From Alphaproteobacteria bacterium UBA6189 (GTDB lineage Bacteria; Pseudomonadota; Alphaproteobacteria; Rickettsiales; UBA3002), in assembly GCA_002422745.1 (NCBI GenBank), contig DITH01000131.1, positions 1 to 7,423 on the forward strand: DNA of 7,423 nucleotides. The letters are read 5' to 3'. The notes under the pieces were generated by a model, which saw nothing but the letters and a program-made list of their open reading frames with translations, was not told the origin of the DNA and did not search any database. This document shows positions 1 through 5,959 of the stretch, piece by piece. Within the stretch, counting starts at the first letter, position 1. Every line of letters begins with the position of its first letter. Position numbers and translations under genes: made by a program.

Positions 1-209
1 ATCAGGGCGAGAAAGTGGTGATTTTGAAAGGCCGCTACGGACCCTACATCAAATTCGCCGGGGCGAACATTACACTGCCGAAGGATAAACCGGCCGAGGA
101 TTTCACCCTGGAAGATGCCCTGCCCTTGCTGGAGGGTGCTGCAGCCAAAGGCAAAGGCGGTAAGAAAAAAGCCGCGCCGAAAAAGAAAGCCGCTGCAAAG
201 AAGAAATAA
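1..209 (+). CDS. topA: DNA topoisomerase I, C-terminal end (partial)
   Basis: Only the last 68 codons are present; the reading frame enters from the left edge (first full codon at base 3) and stops at TAA 207-209. TopA relaxes negatively supercoiled DNA by single-strand cleavage; its catalytic part lies outside this window. What is visible is the end of a C-terminal topoisomerase repeat: a GRYGPYIKF stretch (Gly-Arg-Tyr/Phe-Gly-Pro-Tyr is typical of these repeats), then an LPKD segment and an acidic FTLEDALPLLE helix. These are followed by a low-complexity basic tail of about 20 residues made of Lys-Lys-Ala/Pro blocks. Such Lys/Ala-rich tails are common on alphaproteobacterial TopA and probably bind DNA non-specifically. 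A GTG at base 15 is internal, not a start. The next gene begins 64 bases downstream on the same strand. Identification rests on the C-terminal repeat only, but that pattern is characteristic. Confidence 0.88.
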   Translation, partial: QGEKVVILKGRYGPYIKFAGANITLPKDKPAEDFTLEDALPLLEGAAAKGKGGKKKAAPKKKAAAKKK

Positions 210-273
210 TGCTTCACAAGAACGGACTAAAATTCCGCTGGAACTGCTACCTGAAACCTGTAAACCTACGCTC

Positions 274-597
274 ATGACCCAACCGCATGTACGCATCTAC
301 CAACCAGCAAAAACCGCCATGCAATCCGGCCGCGGCAAAACGCGCCGCTGGCGGCTGGAATATGCCCCGCTGGCCAAAGGTACGCCAGAAGCATTGATGG
401 GCTGGAACACCATGCCCGATACGCGCGCCCAGCTGCATTTGGAATTTCCGACGAAGGAAGAGGCGATCGCCTATGCCGAGGCCAAGGGGTTGCGCTACGA
501 ACTGATCGAGCCGCATGCCACGCGTGCCAAAGCACCGCCCTATGCCGAGAATTTCAGCTTCGCCCGCCGCCGTGCCTATGAGGGGCCGAATAACTAA
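274..597 (+). CDS. NDUFS4-like NADH:ubiquinone oxidoreductase (complex I) accessory subunit
   Basis: A 107-residue protein of the ETC complex I subunit conserved region family, homologous to mitochondrial NDUFS4 (18-kDa/AQDQ subunit). In mitochondria this subunit sits on the matrix arm and stabilises the NADH-oxidising module; the bacterial protein should do the same on the cytoplasmic side. Family landmarks are clear: VRIYQPAKTAMQSG near residues 5-18 (human has VRIF.PA..NMQSG), a Trp-rich strand RRWRLEY, LMGW near 41-44, TKEEAIAYAEAKG near 59-71 and Y-AENFSFARRR near the end (human YGANFSW). The length equals the conserved core without a mitochondrial presequence. The ATG at 274 is chosen because the homology starts immediately after it; the frame stays open upstream to base 115, but that start would overlap topA. 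No convincing Shine-Dalgarno precedes the ATG, so translation may be weak or depend on read-through from topA. It is solitary here, away from any nuo genes, as is usual for this subunit in alphaproteobacteria. Confidence 0.9.
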   Translation: MTQPHVRIYQPAKTAMQSGRGKTRRWRLEYAPLAKGTPEALMGWNTMPDTRAQLHLEFPTKEEAIAYAEAKGLRYELIEPHATRAKAPPYAENFSFARRRAYEGPNN

Positions 598-612
598 ACC
601 CGCATCCCGGGT
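598..612 (+). other. small hairpin after the NDUFS4-like gene
   Basis: ACCCG (598-602) and CGGGT (608-612) can pair around a 5-base loop just after the stop codon at 595-597. It is not followed by a T run, so it is a poor intrinsic terminator, although it could protect the transcript 3' end. It also overlaps the start of the proposed -35 box. Confidence 0.25.
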
Positions 613-639
613 GACAAACGGCACCGTTTAAGCTAGAAT
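611..639 (+). promoter_or_regulatory. sigma70-like promoter with a dyad in its spacer
   Basis: A -35-like GTGACA (611-616) and a -10-like TAGAAT (634-639) are separated by exactly 17 bases, the optimal spacing. The predicted start is near 645-647, giving a leader of about 20 bases before the ATG at 665. Between the boxes lies a perfect inverted repeat, AAACGG (616-621) and CCGTTT (624-629) with a 2-base centre, placed where a repressor would block polymerase. This would drive the DUF2610-like gene and the 643-residue gene. It was found by eye, with no expression evidence. Confidence 0.5.
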
Positions 640-664
640 AACCGGGCCTTGAGGAGCTGTTAGT

Positions 665-937
665 ATGAAACGCTTTACTGTGCCGTGCGATTTTAACGGC
701 GTTAAACACCCGTTCCATGTGTATATCGGCGAGCCGCATCCGAAAAAGCATCCGTTACAATTTCAAAGCTGGTGGCTGTCGTCGGAGCGTGGGGGCAATA
801 TCCCGCAGGACGTGATGGACAGTTTCGAAAAGCTGTTCAAAATCAGCCAGGAAAATAACGTCTCCTTCGAAGATCTGTGCGTGTATGCTCTGGGCGCCGC
901 GCAGCAGGAGCAACCCCAGCAACCCGCCGGTAGCTAA
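665..937 (+). CDS. DUF2610-like small conserved protein
   Basis: A 90-residue protein, predicted cytosolic, with no signal peptide or membrane segment. It resembles the DUF2610 family, known chiefly from Rickettsiales and other alphaproteobacteria, whose function is unknown; the assignment is from memory of the family pattern. Visible landmarks are an N-terminal FTVPCDFNGVKHPFHVYIG (residues 4-22), a Trp-Trp-Leu-Ser-Ser-Glu-Arg-Gly-Gly segment near 37-45, IPQDVMDSFEKL near 47-58, and NNVSFEDLCVYAL near 64-76, a helix-rich end reminiscent of small DNA-binding or adaptor folds. The last 12 residues are Gln/Pro-rich and probably disordered. The start is well supported: GAGGAG at 651-656 lies 8 bases before the ATG. 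It is preceded by a good promoter-like sequence and followed after 14 bases by the 643-residue gene, so the two are probably co-transcribed. No function is claimed. Confidence 0.8.
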   Translation: MKRFTVPCDFNGVKHPFHVYIGEPHPKKHPLQFQSWWLSSERGGNIPQDVMDSFEKLFKISQENNVSFEDLCVYALGAAQQEQPQQPAGS

Positions 938-941
938 TCAT

Positions 942-948
942 AGGAAGG
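942..948 (+). promoter_or_regulatory. Shine-Dalgarno for the 643-residue gene
   Basis: AGGAAGG sits 3 bases before the ATG at 952 (its AGGA core 6 bases before), directly after the stop codon of the DUF2610-like gene. It fixes this start and supports translation from a shared message. Confidence 0.6.
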
Positions 949-951
949 CCG

Positions 952-2883
952 ATGGCCGATCACCCACCCCATGATCTCTCCCTCCCGCTGCCCTATCGGG
1001 CGGAGGTTGCGGATATGGGGGCGTATGCCGTCACCCTTCCGGGCTGGGCGCCGCTGCATGCGGCGGTGACCGACCCCGCGATGGCACTTTCCTTTTCACC
1101 CGAACGCTACCCGCAATTCGATGGGCTGATTGCGCGCCAGCTGATGCAGCCGTTACCGCAAAGCCTGCAGGGCTCGCTGGCCGCACTGCGTAATTTCCTC
1201 TTTCAGCATTTCTACCATGAACCCGCGGAAGGCATGACGCACGAGCAGGCCCGTCATACGCTCGAAGATATCGCCTATCACCTGGCCGAAGGCCTGCAAC
1301 GGGCCGCCCAGCCGGTGCAGGTGAGCGATCCCACCCAGCCGCAAGTGGACTGGGCACGCGCCAGTACCGACGGGGCGCCCGGCCCTGCCTATCTCTATGC
1401 CACCCTCGCCGCCACCAGCCGCCAGCACGATTGGCTGCGACCCTTCGGCAGCATTTCCAGCCTGTTTGGCGGGCGTGAGCTAGCTGACTGGCAATTGCTC
1501 CCCCTTGCCGCCACCCCCTTCGCTTCGTTTGATGCCGAGGCGATGCGTAGCCTGGCACTTGGCGAGGAACCGACAGCCGAGGAGATCGACGCGGTCGAGG
1601 AACGCCTAGTTTCATTGGAAACGCAAGCCGTAGCGCACCAGCAGGCGCTGGGCGACGTGGCGGTGATTCATGACCTCAACCTGCTTGGCGACCAGCTGCT
1701 GCACACCGCCGAAGGCATGCAGGATATTTCACAGATCAGCGAGCCGGTTCGCCAGGAAGCGGTGGACATTGCCCGCGAGATTCTGCGCAAACTGAAAATC
1801 GGCTTCGGTAGCCTGAATGTGCTGGCGGGGCTCGGTATCGGCGGAGATGAGGATGTCGCGGAAATGGGCGGCGTCAAAGGCGTGGTGAAAGTGTATGAAC
1901 GCCTGCTCGCCTGGGGCCGCGGTATCGATGCATCGATTATGCAATACCCGACGATTCTGGCCGCCACCCATGCGATTGGGCAGCTTGGCTATGCCCTTAA
2001 GCTTGAAGCATTACGGCTGGCCAAGCTCACCCAGAACACCGACCATGTGCGGCAGCTTGAACAGCAGATGGGCAGCGTGCCCAGCCATTACCAGGATTTC
2101 GAAGAAGAATCGCTTGCCGCCTTGCTCTACCGGATCGAACAGGGCATCGATGCCGTGCTCAACCGCGTGCAGGAAATCAACGGCCCGGGCGCGATGGTCG
2201 GCCATTCGCCCATGAAGGAACTCGGCAGTTACATGCAGAACACACCGATTGCCGGCATGGCCCTGCAAGCCTCGGAAGCGGTAACCAACCGCCATGCGGC
2301 CAGCAAGCGCCAGCAAAACGCCATGCAGGAAGGCATGGCGCAGGCCCAACGGGCACAATTACAGCGGCTGGCACAGCAACTGGCCGGGCAGCAACGCAGT
2401 GGCGGTACGCCCGCAGCCACGCCCGCAACCCGTAGCGGCGGTATGGGGGCGCAGATTGCGATTATCCGTCAGCGCATTGCTCAGGCGCGGCGCAACGTGG
2501 CCAATATCACCACGGTTAATACGGCGCGGTTAAGCGCAATGCGTGCCGGCCAGCAAGCCGCCCTGCACGGGCCGGAACATGATCATGGACACGACCATGG
2601 CGATCATCCGACCGATCCGATTGCGGCGACGATGGCCAAGATCGACCCTCGGCTGATTAATAACATCCGCGCCATGGCCACCAGTACGGCGGGCCTGACC
2701 ACCAACCCGGTACTGACCGGGCGCGCCGCATTTGATAAAATTAAACAGGCCAATACGTATGGGGTAAAGCAAGGCCCTAAAAAAGACGGTGCGCCGACGG
2801 GCGACGATGAAAAGAAAAAGCAGGAACAGCCCGACCTGCATAAACCGCAACCGCCCCATAAAGGTGGCGGGCGGGGTTTTTAG
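952..2883 (+). CDS. uncharacterised 643-residue protein, Cys-free, His-rich patch, basic tail
   Basis: I do not recognise this protein. It has no signal peptide, no convincing membrane segment (the most hydrophobic stretch, about 283-297, is too short) and no cysteine in 643 residues. The first 200 residues look globular, with many Trp/Tyr/Phe and Pro. Residues 205-410 are mainly helical, including EEIDAVEERLVSLETQAVAHQ (211-231, amphipathic) and a repeated Leu/Ala-rich pattern. Residues 449-482 are Gln/Ala-rich and could form a coiled coil, followed by a Gly/Pro/Thr linker (483-499). A metal-binding-like cluster, HDHGHDHGDH, lies at 543-552. From about 605 the tail is disordered and charged (Lys, Asp, Pro), ending in HKGGGRGF. 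A basic, flexible C-terminus is seen in some type IV secretion substrates, and the gene converges on a VirB6/VirB7 operon, so a secretion-related role is possible but unproven. It is likely co-transcribed with the preceding gene. Codon usage looks like its neighbours, so it is a genuine gene. Confidence 0.85.
   Translation: MADHPPHDLSLPLPYRAEVADMGAYAVTLPGWAPLHAAVTDPAMALSFSPERYPQFDGLIARQLMQPLPQSLQGSLAALRNFLFQHFYHEPAEGMTHEQARHTLEDIAYHLAEGLQRAAQPVQVSDPTQPQVDWARASTDGAPGPAYLYATLAATSRQHDWLRPFGSISSLFGGRELADWQLLPLAATPFASFDAEAMRSLALGEEPTAEEIDAVEERLVSLETQAVAHQQALGDVAVIHDLNLLGDQLLHTAEGMQDISQISEPVRQEAVDIAREILRKLKIGFGSLNVLAGLGIGGDEDVAEMGGVKGVVKVYERLLAWGRGIDASIMQYPTILAATHAIGQLGYALKLEALRLAKLTQNTDHVRQLEQQMGSVPSHYQDFEEESLAALLYRIEQGIDAVLNRVQEINGPGAMVGHSPMKELGSYMQNTPIAGMALQASEAVTNRHAASKRQQNAMQEGMAQAQRAQLQRLAQQLAGQQRSGGTPAATPATRSGGMGAQIAIIRQRIAQARRNVANITTVNTARLSAMRAGQQAALHGPEHDHGHDHGDHPTDPIAATMAKIDPRLINNIRAMATSTAGLTTNPVLTGRAAFDKIKQANTYGVKQGPKKDGAPTGDDEKKKQEQPDLHKPQPPHKGGGRGF
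2851..2881 (+). terminator. intrinsic terminator overlapping the end of the 643-residue gene
   Basis: CCGCCC (2851-2856) can pair with GGGCGG (2869-2874); an alternative pairing is CCGCC (2851-2855) with GGCGG (2866-2870), extended by CC/GG. Two further G bases are followed by a T run at 2877-2881, the first T of the TAG stop being the last of it. The stem therefore lies inside the final codons and explains part of the Pro-Pro-His-Lys-Gly-Gly-Gly-Arg-Gly-Phe ending. It would stop plus-strand transcripts just before the convergent operon. No equivalent T run is seen for the opposite strand. Confidence 0.5.
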
Positions 2884-2892
2884 CATCGCCGC

Positions 2893-3075
2893 TTAGCTAC
2901 GAAGTACGGGGCCTGCCTGATACTGGCCCAACCACCCATCATTCACCGGCCGCTTCGGGCCGCATGGGCTGCCCTCCAGGCCAACGCAGGGGCTTTTCAT
3001 CACTTCCACTTTTTCCGCTTCGCAGGCGCTGAGTAGCGCCACGCTTGCGGCCAGAATGATCCATGGTTTCATCAT
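2893..3075 (-). CDS. VirB7-like type IV secretion lipoprotein
   Basis: A 60-residue lipoprotein precursor. The N-terminus MMKPWIILAASVALLSAC has a short basic start, a hydrophobic core and a lipobox LSAC with the lipidated Cys at residue 18. Residue +2 is Glu rather than Asp, so by the Lol rule it should go to the outer membrane. The mature part is only 43 residues and has two more cysteines (30 and 38) in a PCVGLEGSPCGPKRPVN segment. Agrobacterium VirB7 is likewise a tiny lipoprotein with a CKGPIFPLN segment and forms disulfides with itself and VirB9; the shared Cys-Gly-Pro...Pro-(V/L)-Asn pattern suggests the same role of anchoring the outer-membrane core complex. The ATG at 3075 follows the stop of the VirB6-like gene by 3 bases, with an AAAAGG Shine-Dalgarno inside that gene's end, so translation is coupled. 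Met2 is an alternative start. The lipoprotein call is firm; VirB7 identity is inferred from size, motif and context. Confidence 0.75.
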   Translation of the reverse strand: MMKPWIILAASVALLSACEAEKVEVMKSPCVGLEGSPCGPKRPVNDGWLGQYQAGPVLRS

Positions 3076-3078
3076 CGC

Positions 3079-4410
3079 TTACCTTTTGAATAGGGCGCTG
3101 CTGGCCTGGTTCATGAATTGGTCGAATTTGCCTGCCGCGTCAAGCGAGACGAAGGTATTCGCCAACTCGTTGGCAATCCGGCCGATTACTTCCGAGAAGC
3201 GTTTGGCGATATAAACCAGTAGCAGGAAGCTTAGAATATCCAGAATGTTGAGCGGAAATTCAGGGCAGGCATTGCCCTCGGCATCACCGCCATTGAGCAT
3301 ACATTGAATCGAGCCGTTCCAGTTCATTTCCACGTTGTATAACTCCTTGCTCTCGGGATCGTAGAAGCGCCAGAATGCCGCTTTGTTGCTGCTTCCTTCG
3401 CCGACGGCAAATTCTGTCCAGCACAACTCGGCCGACATCATGTCTTTCATCGCGCTTTCGATGAGCACAAGGAAGAACGACAGGAAGGTGAACAACAAAA
3501 TCGGCTGCAACGCGAGCGCCAGCAATACCTGTACCCAGCTCATAAAGAGCTGCTTGGTCCGGTCGAATAGCATAAAGACCAGGAAGATGGGGCCTACCCC
3601 AAGGACGAGTGACCGCGCAACAAACGTGGCGGCGTACACACGTAACGCTTCGATCAGCAACGACACGAAGCCCCAGGTGGCAATGGCCAGCAAGCCACCC
3701 ATAGCCATACCGTAGGGGCCCGTGGTCAGCGCACCCATAATCTGTACGATCGTATCGGGCTGGATCAGGTATTCGGCAAGTTTATCGAGCTGGTAGAACG
3801 GCGTGGCATTGGCAGGAGGCTGCACGCCAGTGCCGATGGCAATGACACCTTTTACCAGTTCATCGGTGCCGTCCATGAAGAAGCGCACGACATAATCACT
3901 GAAAAATTCCCATGAACCGGGAGAGATCAGAATCGCCACCAGCCCGAATTTTATCAGGCGAATCAGCACCTGCTGGAAACTGATTTGTACCACCCCGATC
4001 GTGAAGGCGACGCCGAAGAAAATGACCATCAGCACCATCGCCCAATAGACGGCGTTTTTGTATCCTGCATTATCGGTAAAAGCGCTGAAGAGTTTTTCCG
4101 TCGCCTGCCCAACCACTTCCTTCAGGAACAGGTAAATCTGGCTTAAAATCCCGGCATTGCTGGCCTGCAGGTTCGGATCGCTCGCCGCGTCGCCCCCAAA
4201 GGCCTGTTTACGCGCCTGAATATCGGTACAAACCAGCGCATCGGTTTGCGTGCTGGGCAAGCTTGAAAACGGTGCGGCAGCCGGGGCCGGCGCAGCGGCT
4301 GGTGCGTTCTGCGCCATGGCTTGCAACGGCATACTGCCCAGCAAGATGATGCCGGTGAGCAGTACCGCCACACTCCGTTTAAAACCTTTAAACATTTGCA
4401 AATGCACCAT
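3079..4410 (-). CDS. VirB6/TrbL-family type IV secretion membrane protein, third copy
   Basis: A 443-residue polytopic inner-membrane protein; VirB6 proteins form part of the inner-membrane translocation channel. Residues 13-33 form a signal-peptide-like segment ending AMAQ, followed by an Ala/Pro-rich linker (34-48). Likely membrane segments are about 122-142, 148-163, 232-256, 262-282, 293-318 and 387-402. The family core is at 272-294: VGPIFLVFMLFDRTKQ then FMSWVQ, followed by a Leu-rich helix with ALQP. Two periplasmic-type loops carry cysteines (61; 330, 370 and 382). Compared with the two upstream copies it lacks their Cys...MDCL motif; LDKLAEYLI (208-216) seems to occupy that place with Asp kept and Cys lost. 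The ATG at 4410 is supported by AAGGA at 4419-4423, 8 bases upstream and inside the end of the preceding gene; Met6 is an alternative. It lies between the second VirB6 copy and the VirB7-like gene. Confidence 0.85.
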   Translation of the reverse strand: MVHLQMFKGFKRSVAVLLTGIILLGSMPLQAMAQNAPAAAPAPAAAPFSSLPSTQTDALVCTDIQARKQAFGGDAASDPNLQASNAGILSQIYLFLKEVVGQATEKLFSAFTDNAGYKNAVYWAMVLMVIFFGVAFTIGVVQISFQQVLIRLIKFGLVAILISPGSWEFFSDYVVRFFMDGTDELVKGVIAIGTGVQPPANATPFYQLDKLAEYLIQPDTIVQIMGALTTGPYGMAMGGLLAIATWGFVSLLIEALRVYAATFVARSLVLGVGPIFLVFMLFDRTKQLFMSWVQVLLALALQPILLFTFLSFFLVLIESAMKDMMSAELCWTEFAVGEGSSNKAAFWRFYDPESKELYNVEMNWNGSIQCMLNGGDAEGNACPEFPLNILDILSFLLLVYIAKRFSEVIGRIANELANTFVSLDAAGKFDQFMNQASSALFKR

Positions 4411-4414
4411 GGGG

Positions 4415-5959
4415 TTAATCCTTTTTCATGGCATCGTTAATTCGTTCACTGACTGTCCCAGGCACCGCCGCCAGGCGGGTAATGAAATCGGTTCCGTAGG
4501 TAGTTCGGCCGGTATTCGGATCGTTCAGCCCGTCACGGATCCCGGCCTGCGCCGATTGCTTGATAGTCTCGAATTTTTCCTCGATCGGCCCGCGCGCGTC
4601 GAGCGTTGAGGCCACACCGCCCGAGCCAACCAGCAGGCGCGAGAGGGTGATGATATGGGTGAGGCCGTTGGAGATCAGGAAAGCCACCAGCAGTAGCATG
4701 ACGCAGTCGAGGAATAATTCGGTGTAGGCTTCCTTCTGGCTATCGAGGTCGAGGCCTTTCAGCACGTCCAGATCCGGCGCTTTCAACCCGATACACTGGT
4801 TGTTTGCCAGTGCCGTCAGCGGCGCAGCAGCATTGCCAAAAATCGTGCTGTTGCCGTAGAGGATATTCTCGGCCACGCCGGTGCTTGCCGCGCGCTGTTC
4901 AGGGTTGGCCGGGCGGCGCACATCGCACAGCTCGCGCGGCAGCCCCTGCATTTGTTGCACCAGCTCGTTATTGAAGAGTTTATTCACCAACGCATCGTCG
5001 GAAAACAGCATGCGGTCGTACAGTAGCAGGGCAAACATACTGTAGGCCGAAATAATAATCGGCAACAGCACGCTCGCTAGCAACCCCTTCACCCAGGGAT
5101 CGAAATAGCGCGCCGTCGCCGGTAATAAGGTGAGCGGCAGAAAAAGGGGCGAGATGATGAATAAAATCGCGGCATAGAGATAGCCGTTCAGGAAGGCCAC
5201 TACCGTACGTAGCACGACCTGGAACATGGTCCACAGCACCCCGAGGCACGAGAAAAACAGGATCATGCCGAACGTGCCGCCGAAGAAGAATCCGCCAAGC
5301 AGACCGAAAATGCTCGAGGCCAGAAGCATGTTGGGGCTTTTATCGCCATTGGGCATGGTTCCGGTCGTGAAACCGTACAATTTACCCAGCAGGCAATCCA
5401 TATGCGCCCATACTTGTGGCGTCGCGCTGCTGTCGTAATTACGGATATCACAGCGGATGCCCTGTTCGGGCCCGATAGCCCCTGCCACAATCTGCTGCGA
5501 TTCAGCCATGATTTCGTAAAACAGTGGTACGAAGGTATGCGGGATCATTTGCAGGAAGGCCAGCACGAAAGTCAGCTTGACCAGCAGCAGGAAGCCTTGC
5601 ACATGCGGCGCCTGACCGCCTTGCAGCACCTTGACGCCAAACATCACGATGACAAAGAAAACAAAGGCGTAAACCGTGGGCATCAACCAGGTGATCATTT
5701 CCTCGCTGAAGCGTTCGGTCGTGTTCTCAATGGTGTTGATGATGCATGGCACCAGCACCCCGACCAATACTCCCTGCGCTTCGGGTAAATCGCGGCAGTT
5801 GGAACGGTTGCCTTTGCTGTCCACCGTTTGTAAATTTTGCTCGGCCGGGCTGCCCTGCGCTTCCTGCGCATAGGTATCGGCCTGCTGCATGGCACCGGCC
5901 ATCAGGAACACCAGCGCGGTGGCGAGCAGGATCAGGCTATGGCGGAATAGACGCGTCAT
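4415..5959 (-). CDS. VirB6/TrbL-family type IV secretion membrane protein, second copy
   Basis: A 514-residue VirB6-like protein. The N-terminus (residues 5-24) is a hydrophobic signal-like segment with a possible cleavage near TYA-QEA (31), then a polar stretch to about 60. Membrane segments are likely at 93-113, 122-142, 214-240, 255-278, 290-313 and 416-434. Core motif at 269-294: ISPLFLPLTLL, ATARYFDPWVKGLL. Two motifs match the upstream copy: VPCIINTIEN (70-79; GCIRATIS there), and a Cys-Asp-Ile-Arg-Asn followed by WAHMDCLLGKLYG (184-196; AWLAMDCLIDTVIG there). A large loop at 314-415 carries two cysteines (345, 389). The C-terminal 75 residues are polar and probably cytoplasmic. The ATG overlaps the upstream stop as ATGA, with GGAG at 5967-5970 giving a 7-base spacing, so translation is coupled. 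It probably forms an inner-membrane channel with its paralogues. Family membership is firm; which vir copy it corresponds to elsewhere cannot be said. Confidence 0.87.
   Translation of the reverse strand: MTRLFRHSLILLATALVFLMAGAMQQADTYAQEAQGSPAEQNLQTVDSKGNRSNCRDLPEAQGVLVGVLVPCIINTIENTTERFSEEMITWLMPTVYAFVFFVIVMFGVKVLQGGQAPHVQGFLLLVKLTFVLAFLQMIPHTFVPLFYEIMAESQQIVAGAIGPEQGIRCDIRNYDSSATPQVWAHMDCLLGKLYGFTTGTMPNGDKSPNMLLASSIFGLLGGFFFGGTFGMILFFSCLGVLWTMFQVVLRTVVAFLNGYLYAAILFIISPLFLPLTLLPATARYFDPWVKGLLASVLLPIIISAYSMFALLLYDRMLFSDDALVNKLFNNELVQQMQGLPRELCDVRRPANPEQRAASTGVAENILYGNSTIFGNAAAPLTALANNQCIGLKAPDLDVLKGLDLDSQKEAYTELFLDCVMLLLVAFLISNGLTHIITLSRLLVGSGGVASTLDARGPIEEKFETIKQSAQAGIRDGLNDPNTGRTTYGTDFITRLAAVPGTVSERINDAMKKD

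Noticed and set aside
205..233. Possible promoter before the NDUFS4-like gene (TAAAAT at 228-233)
   Set aside because: The -10-like box is acceptable, but no -35 box is found at a suitable distance.
115..273. Upstream extension of the NDUFS4-like reading frame to an ATG at 115
   Set aside because: It overlaps the topA tail in another frame, the extra 53 residues are Arg/Lys-rich shadow sequence, and homology begins at the ATG at 274.
1031..1615. 194-codon minus-strand open frame inside the 643-residue gene
   Set aside because: Arg/Ala/Gly/Pro-rich shadow of a GC-rich gene with no ribosome binding site.
2578..2587. Palindrome CATGATCATG
   Set aside because: It arises from His/Asp codons in the His-rich stretch inside a gene; no reason to call it a binding site.
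4250..4609. 119-codon plus-strand open frame across the VirB6 junction
   Set aside because: It spans the end of one gene and start of another on the opposite strand and has low-complexity composition; a shadow.
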